In this document: piece by piece, positions 1 to 8,514 of the stretch
Numbering within the stretch: the first letter of the stretch is position 1
Layout: each line of letters opens with the position of its first letter
Source: Chitinophagaceae bacterium
GTDB lineage: Bacteria > Bacteroidota > Bacteroidia > Chitinophagales > Chitinophagaceae
DNA length: 29,953 bases
NCBI GenBank assembly: GCA_003456175.1
Contig: DMPB01000177.1
Location: forward strand, 2,205 to 32,157
Direction of reading: 5' to 3'
Translations under genes and position numbers: made by a program
The notes under the pieces: model-generated
What the model saw: the letters and a program-made list of their open reading frames with translations, nothing else
Told to the model about the DNA's origin: nothing
Database searches by the model: none

Positions 1-1098
1 ATCGAGGGCTGCACGCCATAGTTTTTCCATATCGGCAAGCGACTTACCCATGTAAGGCACGAAAGTAAATTGAAACTCTCCTGCTAATTCGCTTAAGCTA
101 CTGCTTGCACTCGCCTGAAGTGCTAACTGCTTTTTGGTAAGTTGCTGGTACAATACCGAATTACGTCCCTGGCCTAAAATTTGAGCCAAGCAAGCCAATG
201 CTCCTTGATCGGGATGATAGTTGGGTACCGTAGGAAAGCCAATAGCCAATAATGGTAAGCGAGCATAATTATCGGTGTAGCTCACATAGCGATCTTTATC
301 GAGATTCACTGCGGGTACTTTCACGGGTGTTACCTCAGGACCTTTAGGAATACTACCAAAGTATTTTTCTACCAATTTCACTACATCGGCAGTTTTAACA
401 TCACCACCTACAGTTACCGTGGCGTTATTAGGGCCATACCAACGAAGAAAGAAGTTTTTTAGGTCGTTAACATTTACACGATTTAAATCTTCTACATACC
501 CAATTGTAAGCCAACTATACGGATGGCCGTAGGGATACATTGTACGAGCTCCTACTTCTTGCACTAAGCCGTATGGACGGTTATCGTAATTCTGGCCACG
601 TTCATTTTTAACCGTAGCTCTTTGTACTTCAAATTTTTGTTGGGTTACAGCATCGAGCAAGAAGCCCATTCTATCGGCCTCTAACCACAGCATTTTTTCG
701 AGTTGATTGCTGGGTACTGTTTCAAAATAATTGGTTCTATCGCGGTTGGTAGTACCGTTTAACGTTCCACCTGCTTCGGTTACAATTTTAAAATGCTGCT
801 CGTCGGCTACGTTATCGCTGCCTTGAAACATCATGTGTTCAAAGAAGTGTGCAAAACCACTTTTTCCAATTTCTTCGCGGGCGCTGCCCACATGATACGT
901 AACATCTACATGCACTACCGGATCGCTGTGATCTTCGTGTACTACAATGGTTAAGCCATTGGGTAGTACATACTTTTCGTATGGTATGGTAATACTGTTA
1001 GGCTTTTTAGTAACTTTTTCAACCAGCTTTGCTTGTGCCATTAGTGAGGCCGATGCCAATAGCAATCCTGCTCCTAACAGCCACGATTTCTTCATCAT
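1..1098 (-). CDS. M16 family zinc metallopeptidase (insulinase-like), 5' part only
   Basis: This gene enters from the left edge and lacks its 3' end; 366 codons are visible from an ATG at 1098 (a second ATG follows at 1095). The product starts with a lysine-containing hydrophobic signal peptide ending near Ala-Gln (residues 1-22), so it is probably periplasmic. The inverted zinc motif HFFEH sits at residues 84-88, and the third ligand is probably the Glu of an NERGQN segment at residue 166, about the spacing expected for M16 peptidases. The N-terminal M16 domain therefore looks intact. These enzymes degrade peptides and often have a second, inactive M16 domain downstream, which would lie outside the window. 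It is separated from the polysaccharide genes by a terminator and is probably an unrelated housekeeping neighbour. Confidence 0.9.
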   Translation of the reverse strand, partial: MMKKSWLLGAGLLLASASLMAQAKLVEKVTKKPNSITIPYEKYVLPNGLTIVVHEDHSDPVVHVDVTYHVGSAREEIGKSGFAHFFEHMMFQGSDNVADEQHFKIVTEAGGTLNGTTNRDRTNYFETVPSNQLEKMLWLEADRMGFLLDAVTQQKFEVQRATVKNERGQNYDNRPYGLVQEVGARTMYPYGHPYSWLTIGYVEDLNRVNVNDLKNFFLRWYGPNNATVTVGGDVKTADVVKLVEKYFGSIPKGPEVTPVKVPAVNLDKDRYVSYTDNYARLPLLAIGFPTVPNYHPDQGALACLAQILGQGRNSVLYQQLTKKQLALQASASSSLSELAGEFQFTFVPYMGKSLADMEKLWRAALD

Positions 1099-1240
1099 AT
1101 AGCGGGGTTTTAAACGTATAAAGTGCGTAATCATTTACCGTAAGGTTATTACTTACATAAATGGGCTTAAAAGTAAGACAGTACTACGAAACATACGGTA
1201 CACTACTTTGTATTTCGGTAAAGTAAATGATACAGGCAAT

Positions 1241-1266
1241 AAAAAAGGCCGCCGAAGCGACCTTTT
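1241..1266 (-). terminator. Rho-independent terminator with UUCG tetraloop, end of polysaccharide operon
   Basis: Read on the minus strand this is an A-rich flank, a GGUCGC arm, a UUCG loop, a GCGGCC arm (one G-U pair) and then six U. It lies 30 bases past the stop of the CpsB-type phosphatase. UUCG is an exceptionally stable tetraloop. The A tract facing the U tract could extend the stem. It probably marks the 3' end of the locus and insulates the M16 gene. With only four T on the other side it would be weaker for plus-strand transcription, where no gene is seen anyway. Confidence 0.88.
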
Positions 1267-1295
1267 GATATAGATATACTACTTGCGTAAATGTA

Positions 1296-2099
1296 TTATT
1301 GGAATACCGCTAACATCTGTTGATGCAGCAGCGGTTGCTGTTGAATGAGCTCAAATATTTTGCTATCTATTTTCATTTGTTGCAAGGCTTGAACGTGACG
1401 TTGGGCATGTGTATCGGTACCAATATAACTCACTAAACGTTCGCTAAGTAAGTGTATGGCAATATTTTGTGCTGTTTTGCCATAGTAACCACCTAACGAG
1501 AGTGCATTGAGTTGTAGCATGCAACCCATGGCTTTTAACCCCTCGTAGTTTTGCAAATTGCTCGCAAAGTAGCTGTAACGTTCGGGATGCGCCAATACCG
1601 GACGGTAGCCTTTTAATTGTATTTGAAAGAAAACATCTTGATACATGATGGGTGCGGCTACATAGCTAAACTCTACTAAAATATTATTTTGATATAAGGT
1701 TAGTAGAGGGTCTGACGCTTCGAGCTGCTGCAAAAAAGCCTCATCGAGCATATACTCGGCGGCTGTATTTACAATTGTAATTGGATAATTTTCGACACTA
1801 TCTAATTGCTGTTTGGCCTCCAAAATAGTGGTGCGATTATTGTTATACATACCACTCATGATGTGTGGCGTGCAAATGGTATGTGTGTATCCTAACGCTT
1901 GAAGGCTTTGTGCTAATGATTGACTGGTAGCTACGTTTTCTGCACCATCATCAATACCTGGTAATAGATGATTGTGCATATCGATTTTAAGTAAGGAGGC
2001 TATTGCTGCATAACTTACTTTACTGCGCTTCAGAAACTGAAACAAGATTATTGTTTTTGGTGTTTTGCGATTGGTTAGCTGCATCTCCAATAAAAACAA
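1296..2099 (-). CDS. CpsB/CapC-type PHP-domain protein-tyrosine phosphatase
   Basis: Predicted manganese-dependent phosphatase that removes phosphate from tyrosines of the Wzc autokinase, cycling polysaccharide assembly. PHP-fold metal-binding motifs are in order: DMHNHLLPGIDDGA, CTPH, HPERY and GTDTH. The length of about 250 residues is normal. The start is uncertain. The ATG at 2099 makes the gene overlap the upstream GT2 gene by 80 bases, and its first 18 residues look like out-of-frame GT2 sequence. Relatives usually begin shortly before a basic stretch resembling FQFLKRSK, so a TTG at 2045, giving 249 residues, is a plausible true start. No ATG exists between 2084 and the first motif. 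The last gene of the locus, it is followed directly by the terminator. The family assignment is firm; the substrate is inferred from the Wzc gene in the same locus. Confidence 0.88.
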   Translation of the reverse strand: MFLLEMQLTNRKTPKTIILFQFLKRSKVSYAAIASLLKIDMHNHLLPGIDDGAENVATSQSLAQSLQALGYTHTICTPHIMSGMYNNNRTTILEAKQQLDSVENYPITIVNTAAEYMLDEAFLQQLEASDPLLTLYQNNILVEFSYVAAPIMYQDVFFQIQLKGYRPVLAHPERYSYFASNLQNYEGLKAMGCMLQLNALSLGGYYGKTAQNIAIHLLSERLVSYIGTDTHAQRHVQALQQMKIDSKIFELIQQQPLLHQQMLAVFQ

Positions 2100-2943
2100 C
2101 TTTCGAAGGAAATGCTTGCAATTGATGTTCTGGTATCAACAACTTACCTCGCTTTTGGTTGTATCGAGAGCGCCAAGTGAGTAATCGGTAGAAGAAATAA
2201 CGCAATACAAACTGACGAAGCTTAGAAAATGGTTTCAGCCAACTAGTGAAAAAATAGGGTTCTAACCCGTTCATCGTCCACGCTTTACGATCTTCTAAAT
2301 TGGCTTTAATACGATTTTGAATGTTACGATTGCTCATGCCGCCTGTTCTCATTTTAATGATAACAGATGGGAGATAAGCAACAGAAGTATCGTATTTGAA
2401 GAGTACCCTGAGCATGAGTTCGTAATCGGCAGCAGACTTTAACTCTAAACTATAGCCACCTAATTGTTCGTAAACAGATTTTTTAAGGAAAAAGGTGGGG
2501 TGTGGCGGCATCCAACCGAAATAGAATTTATGCCTATCAAAATTACCACTTCGCCATGCACGTACTACTACATTAACATCGTAATGGTACACATAATCTA
2601 AATCGGCATAGAGGGCATCGGTTTGTGTGCGCTGTAAATGGCGAACTACGCGACTGATAACAGCATCATCGGCATAAAAGTCGTCGCTGTGTAAGATGCC
2701 AATATAATCGCCAGTAGCTGCATTAATGCCTTTATTTAAGGCATCGTAGATACCTTTATCTCTACCTACTAGGCACTTTTCAATGTGTGGATACTGTTGA
2801 ACAATGGCTAGCGTATCGTCGGAGGAGCCACCGTCGACTACTATATGTTCAATATCACCATAATCTTGGTAGGCAACACTCTCTAAAGTATCGCGGAGTG
2901 TTTTAGCACTGTTATAGGTGATGGTGATAATTGAAATACGCAT
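2020..2943 (-). CDS. GT2 family glycosyltransferase (WcaA-like)
   Basis: Cytoplasmic GT-A glycosyltransferase that would add one sugar from a nucleotide donor to the lipid-linked repeat unit. The N-terminus has the typical opening (ISIITITYNS), a DGGSSDDT loop at residues 37-44, the family signature RDKGIYDALNKGI near 61-73, and an SDD metal site at 86-88. The mid region has PHPTFFLKKSVYEQLGGY, typical of the acceptor side. The final 30 or so residues are low in recognisable features and overlap the next gene. A basic, aromatic C-terminal stretch (near 240-265) may attach it to the membrane. It lies 103 bases from the carbamoyltransferase stop, and no promoter is obvious between them. Donor and linkage cannot be told from sequence. 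Confidence 0.9.
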   Translation of the reverse strand: MRISIITITYNSAKTLRDTLESVAYQDYGDIEHIVVDGGSSDDTLAIVQQYPHIEKCLVGRDKGIYDALNKGINAATGDYIGILHSDDFYADDAVISRVVRHLQRTQTDALYADLDYVYHYDVNVVVRAWRSGNFDRHKFYFGWMPPHPTFFLKKSVYEQLGGYSLELKSAADYELMLRVLFKYDTSVAYLPSVIIKMRTGGMSNRNIQNRIKANLEDRKAWTMNGLEPYFFTSWLKPFSKLRQFVLRYFFYRLLTWRSRYNQKRGKLLIPEHQLQAFPSKVVFIGDAANQSQNTKNNNLVSVSEAQ

Positions 2944-3046
2944 AAAGAGATAAACAGGAAATGAAAATAAGCCTTAATATAGCATTAATACAAAGTTGTT
3001 TAATTAAATCGGATTTTAAACTTACAAAAAGTTAGGATTGATTTTT

Positions 3047-4774
3047 TTATCGTTCAATGATGATGTTTTCAAGCACTAACATATCCATTTGTGTACGCAA
3101 AAAGCAATTAAGGGCTTCTTCTGGCGTATTAACAATAGGCTCATTTTCGTTAAAAGAGGTATTAAGTAAAATAGGAACACCGGTTTTTTCTCTGAAAGTA
3201 TCAATTAGTTTGTAATAGCGTGGTGAAACTGTGGCATCTACCGACTGTAAGCGACCTGTGCCATCTACGTGTGTAACGGCAGGAATGCTTGCTTGCTTTG
3301 CTGCACGAATGGGGAACACTTTTTCCATGAAAGGAACAACATCGTTCACTTCAAAATATTCATCAACATATTCTTTCAAGATACTTGGTGCAAAGGGGCG
3401 AAAGCTTTCGCGGCGTTTAATTTTAGCATTCAGCAAATCTTTGGCATCGGCACGGCGAGGGTCTGCTAAGATAGAACGGGCACCAAGTGCTCTTGGACCA
3501 AATTCTGCTGGTCCATTAAACCATCCAATAACTCCAGCATTGATGATTCTATCTGCCACTTTATCGTACAGTTCGGCTTCGCTGTATTGCTTAAATGCGA
3601 TTCCTTTTACCGTAAGGTAGGCTGCAATTTCTTCATTGGTAAAACGGCTGCCTGTATAAGCACTGTAAATGACTGGCTGACGCTCTAGTTGCTGCTTTTG
3701 ATGTTGCACATACAGGGCTGCCCCCATGGAAATACCAGCATCGTGACCCGCACTAGGTATGTACACTTGCGTAAATGGTGTATTGCGGGTGATTTTGCCA
3801 TTAGCAACGCTGTTTTGTGCTACGCCACCAGCAATACACACTTGCTTCAGGCCGGTTTTTTGGTGCAAGAATTGTAGTATATGAAAAATGCAATCTTCCG
3901 TAACACGCTGTACACTTGCTGCTATGTTCTTATGATGTTGTGTTAGAGGCTCTTCTTTAGTTCGCTGCTTGCCAAACAAAGCCTCCATTTTTTCTCCGAA
4001 CAAACTAGGAACGGTTGGAATGTTATCATCGGCATAGGTAACAAAACCTTTATGAGCATCTCTAAAATAGCTTAGATCGAGTTTAAACAAGCCATCGTTG
4101 GTAAATTCTATCAAGCTTTTGACTTCTTTGTAGTAGGTTGATTGGCCATAAGGTGCTAAGCCCATGACCTTATATTCATCACCATAATGTGGAAAGCCTA
4201 ACAGTTGCGTGAAAGCGGTATAGAAAATACCTAGTGAATGTGGGAAATCGATTGAATCGAGTACTTCCATTTGATTACCACGACCAATGCCAATCATGGC
4301 CGTTGAAAAATCGCCTGAGCCATCGATACTAAGCAGTGCCGCTTCTTCAAAAGGTGATGCGAAAAAGGCTGATGCTAAGTGGCTTCGATGGTGTTCGACT
4401 TGATGAATTTTGGATTTGATGCTTGCAGCAGCAACATTAAAATGTTGTGCAAACTCGTCTTCTAGGCTAGTAACTTTTTTTTGATTGAAAAAACGGTCTT
4501 TCACGAAACCTATACTTGCAATTGGCTTTTGAGCCAAAAACATGAGTTTTTCTTTTGTTTTAGCATTTGGATCGCGACCGATAGCAATGTGTTGAACTTG
4601 CTCTAAAGTTACGCCGGCAGTATCTAAACAGAACTGAATTGCTTTTGCAGGAAAACCTGCCCAATGTTTAACCCGTGTAAAGCGTTCTTCTTCTGCTGCT
4701 GCAATCATTTTTCCATCTACAAAAATGGCTGCCGATGAATCGGCGTGATATGCGTTGATTCCTAGGATGATCAT
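3047..4774 (-). CDS. Carbamoyltransferase (NodU/CmcH/TobZ family)
   Basis: Transfers a carbamoyl group from carbamoyl phosphate, through carbamoyl-AMP, to a sugar hydroxyl. The 575 residues match the two-domain family length. The ASKHA/Kae1-like N-terminal domain shows the opening ILGINAYHADSSA, EEERFTRVKH near 28-37, the metal-binding HHRSH at 128-132, and a DGSGD loop at 151-155. CIAGGVAQN is near 313-321. The C-terminal part carries GPAEFGPRALGARSILADPR at 421-440 and NTSFNENEPIVN close to the end. All expected motifs are present. In this locus it probably decorates the polysaccharide repeat or its nucleotide-sugar precursor. The upstream gap of 96 bases holds a small inverted repeat. Family assignment is firm; the target sugar is unknown. 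Confidence 0.94.
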   Translation of the reverse strand: MIILGINAYHADSSAAIFVDGKMIAAAEEERFTRVKHWAGFPAKAIQFCLDTAGVTLEQVQHIAIGRDPNAKTKEKLMFLAQKPIASIGFVKDRFFNQKKVTSLEDEFAQHFNVAAASIKSKIHQVEHHRSHLASAFFASPFEEAALLSIDGSGDFSTAMIGIGRGNQMEVLDSIDFPHSLGIFYTAFTQLLGFPHYGDEYKVMGLAPYGQSTYYKEVKSLIEFTNDGLFKLDLSYFRDAHKGFVTYADDNIPTVPSLFGEKMEALFGKQRTKEEPLTQHHKNIAASVQRVTEDCIFHILQFLHQKTGLKQVCIAGGVAQNSVANGKITRNTPFTQVYIPSAGHDAGISMGAALYVQHQKQQLERQPVIYSAYTGSRFTNEEIAAYLTVKGIAFKQYSEAELYDKVADRIINAGVIGWFNGPAEFGPRALGARSILADPRRADAKDLLNAKIKRRESFRPFAPSILKEYVDEYFEVNDVVPFMEKVFPIRAAKQASIPAVTHVDGTGRLQSVDATVSPRYYKLIDTFREKTGVPILLNTSFNENEPIVNTPEEALNCFLRTQMDMLVLENIIIER

Positions 4775-4825
4775 TATTTATGAGTAGTTATAATTACTAT
4801 ATTCTGAAACTGGCTTTTGCTAATT

Positions 4826-4845
4826 TGATAATACTACTATTATCA
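4826..4845. repeat. Perfect 8-bp inverted repeat, 4-base loop
   Basis: TGATAATA, a CTAC spacer, then TATTATCA, between the GT4 gene ending at 4871 and the carbamoyltransferase start at 4774. It is AT-only in the arms and has no following T tract, so it is a poor terminator. It could be an operator or a chance palindrome in AT-rich DNA. Confidence 0.35.
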
Positions 4846-4870
4846 TAATGAATGCTCTATTCAAAAGTCT

Positions 4871-5980
4871 TTAAACACAGGGTACACCAAATAAATCTAA
4901 ATACTGCTCCTTTAAATTTTTCAAATCAATTTGGGCTTCAGCATAAGTTCTTGCGGCTTTACCCCAATCAGCTAACTCCCGTTGCGACACAATAGCAAAA
5001 TGGCAAATAGCTTTAATCAAATCAGAAGTATCGTGGTTAGTGACATTAATACCAGACTTGTTAGTTAGTAAATTATTCCAAGGGGTATTATGGCTAGTAA
5101 TTACCGGCCTACCTAAACTCAAGGCTTCAAATAAAGAGTGACCAAAATTTTCACTTTGACTTGGTTGTATGTACACATGACATTGACTTATAACATCAGC
5201 TACCAACTCAGGCTGTATATCGCCATGATACTCAACTTTAATATGTTGGGGTAAGCGTTTAACTATAGCTTTACAAGCATTCCAATAATCTCTATCTTTT
5301 ATTGGACCATAAATATGATATTTAATTGGGTAGTTAACACTGCATAAAGCTTCTAATACTAAAGCATGATTTTTCATAGGACTTATCAATGCAACTGTTA
5401 CCAAATTTAAACATTCGGATTTAGTTGGCATTGTTCGAAAACTTAATATCTTAGGTACATTAGAGACAACCTTTACAGCATGTTTAGATCCTAAAAAAGA
5501 TCGAATGCCTTCTACTTCTGCTTCACTTGAAGCATGAAAAATACAGCCTCGATAGACTCCTAAAAAACGTAAAGTGTGGAGGTATAATTTTTTTTTGAAT
5601 GACTTTGTTGATAATGACCCTTTATCTAACATCCCTCTAGGTGCAATAACTATTCGATTTGCTTTACAAAATACCAGAGGAAGCAAATTATATCTAAACG
5701 AATACATGCCATTAATGTATAGGCAACCGGACTTTAAACGCCTTAAAAACTGCACCCAACGCAGCAGATTTAAACCTGCTGCATAAAAAACAGATACATT
5801 CGACAGAACACTTGTCCAATCATTAGTGGGTACTTGTAAACTACTACCATCATGATCTGTTGCAGTTGTGACGACTTTGATAGGTACGGCATCCTTTAGA
5901 AAATGGCTAAGATTCCAAAGTGATTGAATAGGACCACCGGCTTTATAAGCTGGAGGGAAGTAATCGTAAAAAAATGTCAT
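4871..5980 (-). CDS. GT4 family glycosyltransferase
   Basis: GT-B fold retaining glycosyltransferase, 369 residues. It begins with YFPPAYKAGGPIQSLWNLSHFL, the nucleotide-independent acceptor-side loop common in this subgroup. The donor domain includes ALISPMKNHALVLEAL near 197-211 and the E-x7-E motif in SENFGHSLFEA (Glu277 and Glu285), followed by GRPVITS. All expected parts are present. Its ATG overlaps the stop of the polymerase gene by four bases (ATGA), which suggests translational coupling. The DNA here is clearly richer in A+T than the carbamoyltransferase gene beside it, consistent with the exchangeable central part of the locus. Donor sugar not predictable. Confidence 0.9.
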   Translation of the reverse strand: MTFFYDYFPPAYKAGGPIQSLWNLSHFLKDAVPIKVVTTATDHDGSSLQVPTNDWTSVLSNVSVFYAAGLNLLRWVQFLRRLKSGCLYINGMYSFRYNLLPLVFCKANRIVIAPRGMLDKGSLSTKSFKKKLYLHTLRFLGVYRGCIFHASSEAEVEGIRSFLGSKHAVKVVSNVPKILSFRTMPTKSECLNLVTVALISPMKNHALVLEALCSVNYPIKYHIYGPIKDRDYWNACKAIVKRLPQHIKVEYHGDIQPELVADVISQCHVYIQPSQSENFGHSLFEALSLGRPVITSHNTPWNNLLTNKSGINVTNHDTSDLIKAICHFAIVSQRELADWGKAARTYAEAQIDLKNLKEQYLDLFGVPCV

Positions 5981-7329
5981 ATTTTACCTTTTATTCTAAA
6001 AAAAGTAAAAAGAAGTAAAATAATCAATGTTGATTTGACAATTGTATTAATTACATAAAGAAAGTCTGTACCAGTACCGAGCAATACCTGAAAAAACAAG
6101 GGGAATACAAGTATTATAACTGGATTTGTTTTTGAAAAGACTAACATTTTTCTTTCAGCCAATGCTAAAACCGCTCCCCAAAGAAGAAAAAAAATTATAC
6201 TAATTTCTTTACCAAAATTAACATAAGCCTCCCCAAGTAGACCAATATTCATACTTGTATTTCCAACTAATGTAAGGTTCGTGAATCTTGCTATTTTTTC
6301 TCTTCCACCTGCTTCTTCTTTGGTCGGATATAAAAAACGAGGTATAAGAGAGTTAGCAATAGAATTAATAATTGTTTCGCCCATTACATAGGGTTGCTCT
6401 GAGGGTACTTTTATCATTGTGGCTGATACTAAATAACCTTGATTCAGCCTGTAGATAGCAGGCATATAATACTCAATATCCGTAACATCATTGTTAACAT
6501 TCTTACGTACTGATTCGTAAAAAGATCCTGAACCAGCCTCTTTTGTCCCACTCCACGTTTGCTCCCTGTAGTCTGATTTTACATTTTGTAAAACACCAAT
6601 GAATAATACAGCCACAAAACCACCAAGTAAAATAAGCCCCCAGTTAATTTTTCTATTTTGCGAAACAAGTATTAGTAATACAATAATAGAAACATATGAA
6701 AGAAATACAACAAGCGAACCAAACATACCTGTACGAATAGAAGAAATAATCTGTAGTGTTAGTCCTAAAATCAAATAGATGTTATTTACTTTTTTATAAT
6801 AAATGGCAAGTCCGATGAGACCACAGACAAAAAGGTTCGAAAGTGTATAAGAGACGAAAGAAATAGCATTGATATTAAATGTTTGCAATAAAAGACCAAT
6901 ACCTCCTACTACGAATAAGGAATAGACAGTTCTGATATCTATATTTTGATGAATATTTTTTATAAAATATATCCATTCGCTAGAGGGTACTTTTATCAGA
7001 TCATATCCAATTAGTATTACTTGAGCTGTTAAAAAAGCAAAGGGTAAATAATCTTCAATAGGTACAAACAAGTAGTAGATTGCTCCAGTCACAGCGTTCT
7101 CTCGATCCCATAAATAAATTAATGTAGGAGCTAGACAATTTTCAATTATAAAAACGGATGCTACAATTATTCCCAAAGGAAATCCTGAAGAAATATCTAT
7201 TTTGAAACGATATAATAAAAACAGAATGTATATAAGTTCTAGTAATAGAAAAAATACAAATTCCGCCTGCATAAAATAAAGTAAAAGCGAAATTGAAAAA
7301 ATTAAGTATTGGCTTCTCTTCCACATCAT
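5977..7329 (-). CDS. wzy: O-antigen/oligosaccharide repeat-unit polymerase, Wzy-like integral membrane protein
   Basis: A very hydrophobic protein of about 450 residues with roughly ten to twelve membrane spans and one large polar loop near residues 245-335, the normal Wzy topology in which the periplasmic loop holds the catalytic arginines. The loop contains several Arg in segments such as VKSDYREQTW and GGREKIARF. Wzy proteins share little sequence, so the call rests on topology and on the adjoining flippase, chain-length kinase and transferases. I prefer the ATG at 7329, which overlaps the preceding stop as ATGA, like other junctions here. An ATG at 7350 would add seven residues and a 25-base overlap. 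It would join Und-PP-linked repeats at the outer face of the inner membrane. An O-antigen ligase is the main alternative but less likely. Confidence 0.78.
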   Translation of the reverse strand: MMWKRSQYLIFSISLLLYFMQAEFVFFLLLELIYILFLLYRFKIDISSGFPLGIIVASVFIIENCLAPTLIYLWDRENAVTGAIYYLFVPIEDYLPFAFLTAQVILIGYDLIKVPSSEWIYFIKNIHQNIDIRTVYSLFVVGGIGLLLQTFNINAISFVSYTLSNLFVCGLIGLAIYYKKVNNIYLILGLTLQIISSIRTGMFGSLVVFLSYVSIIVLLILVSQNRKINWGLILLGGFVAVLFIGVLQNVKSDYREQTWSGTKEAGSGSFYESVRKNVNNDVTDIEYYMPAIYRLNQGYLVSATMIKVPSEQPYVMGETIINSIANSLIPRFLYPTKEEAGGREKIARFTNLTLVGNTSMNIGLLGEAYVNFGKEISIIFFLLWGAVLALAERKMLVFSKTNPVIILVFPLFFQVLLGTGTDFLYVINTIVKSTLIILLLFTFFRIKGKI

Positions 7330-8213
7330 ATACCTAAGCGTATTATCCATTTAAAATTATTCCACATGAAAACAAAATTTAACGATAGCATACTTTTTAC
7401 AAATCGCCTTATTAAAAGATTTCTAGCAAAAGATTTAATTTTTTTAATATGGTAGGGGGTTAGAATAGAAGAAAATGTATCGATTATATAAATTATTTCC
7501 TTTATATCCCTATTTGTTCTCTTAGAAACAAAGGAAACAGATGATTTTATTATTCTATAATATGTAAGCGTTTGGCGAATGTAAACATCTTTATAACCTT
7601 TTAAAATACCAGACGCGTAAAATACAGAATCTCCATACTGTTGCAAGAAAGCTTTAAAACCTCCGATTTGAAAATAAAGTTTCAAATTAATAGCCGCTCC
7701 AGATACATGGTAACTTGCTGTAATTTTAGCTAAAAAGTTAGCTGCATCTTTTGGAGTCCAGTTATTCATTACTATATCCCCTTGATTATCTCCGCCTATT
7801 ATTTTTCCATTTTCATGCAGTAAGTTATCATAGCTTGACCATACTGTAAAGTATTCACTGTCATTTACATCACTAATAACTTTTGCCATTGTTGATATCC
7901 ATTCTTTTTTAGGAATATCATCAGCATGAATCAAAAAAACCCAATCATATTGTAGCCTTAGTTCTTCAAAATAATATTCAATTGTGCCCCTTTCACCCCT
8001 ATTTTCTGAATTTTCTTCATAAATAAAATAAGTCTTAACTTCTACAAAACTTTGAATAACTAAACCTGTTTTATCAGTAGAGCAATCGTTAACAACAATC
8101 ACAGGGATTTCAACACCGTAATGCAAAATAGCTTCATCTACAGCTTTTAATGTATCTAATATAGTTGTTTCTGCATTATAAGCAGGTATAAATATTATTA
8201 TCCTTTTCCTCAT
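7326..8213 (-). CDS. GT2 family glycosyltransferase
   Basis: 295-residue GT-A enzyme. It opens with IIIFIPAYNAETTILDTL, has the donor loop VNDCSTDKT near residues 41-49, NRGERGT near 71-77, and the metal site HADD near 96-99. The middle part includes SGAAINLKLYFQIGGF, where family members recognise the acceptor. A basic C-terminal stretch rich in Arg, Lys and aromatic residues could lie on the membrane. The stop overlaps the polymerase start (ATGA). The start ATG at 8213 itself overlaps the TGA of an open frame that fills part of the upstream gap, described separately. Codon use is strongly AT-rich. Donor and linkage unknown. Confidence 0.88.
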   Translation of the reverse strand: MRKRIIIFIPAYNAETTILDTLKAVDEAILHYGVEIPVIVVNDCSTDKTGLVIQSFVEVKTYFIYEENSENRGERGTIEYYFEELRLQYDWVFLIHADDIPKKEWISTMAKVISDVNDSEYFTVWSSYDNLLHENGKIIGGDNQGDIVMNNWTPKDAANFLAKITASYHVSGAAINLKLYFQIGGFKAFLQQYGDSVFYASGILKGYKDVYIRQTLTYYRIIKSSVSFVSKRTNRDIKEIIYIIDTFSSILTPYHIKKIKSFARNLLIRRFVKSMLSLNFVFMWNNFKWIIRLGI

Positions 8214-8514
8214 ATTAGTGTTGAATAAATTCTTAAGTCTAGTTTTAAATAAAAAAAGTGACTTTTTGCAACTAACTCATTGCTTTGCTTATGAAATAAA
8301 ACAAGATGAACAAAGGTTAAAGCTCTTGCAGATAAAAGTTGCAATGCATGGAAGCCTTCTCTTTTTGCTATGAGAAGAGTATTTTGTTTAATCCAAAAAT
8401 CAGCATAACTGTTGTCCCAAAATTAAAAATCGATAATATCAAAGTAAACATAACTTTTCTCATAAAAATTGTAATATTTTATACAGACACCTTATTATGA
8501 GAATACGCAAATCT
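8214..8514 (-). other. 301-base gap with a possible decayed coding frame
   Basis: No intact gene is seen between the CgeB-like gene and the GT2. One minus-strand frame is open for 70 codons from 8422 to 8213. It ends in a TGA (8210-8212) that overlaps the next ATG exactly as at the functional junctions of this operon. It has no ATG. The same frame continues about 20 codons further upstream after a single TAA at 8423-8425. The peptide is plausible protein (for example REGFHALQLL and LVAKSHFFYLKLDLRIY), but I recognise no family. It may be the tail of a gene lost by deletion. A chance open frame in AT-rich DNA is the alternative. No hairpin terminator or convincing promoter is visible. Confidence 0.35.

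Noticed and set aside
79..103. A Gly/Ala/Met-rich insert (residues 79-103) of the Wza protein as a novel domain (coordinates here are residues of the 28951-29778 product)
   Set aside because: Low-complexity inserts at this position are common in Bacteroidota OPX proteins, so it was left as a note in the feature.
3231..3620. Plus-strand open frames inside the carbamoyltransferase and other genes (for example 3231-3620, 23107-23379, 27015-27314)
   Set aside because: They lie antisense within strongly supported genes, have no recognisable domains and no upstream signals; they are shadows of minus-strand coding.
8368..8463. A 31-codon hydrophobic frame starting at ATG 8463 on the minus strand
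   Set aside because: It overlaps the longer remnant frame, is short, and Ile/Leu/Phe-rich peptides are expected by chance in AT-rich DNA. No family is recognised.
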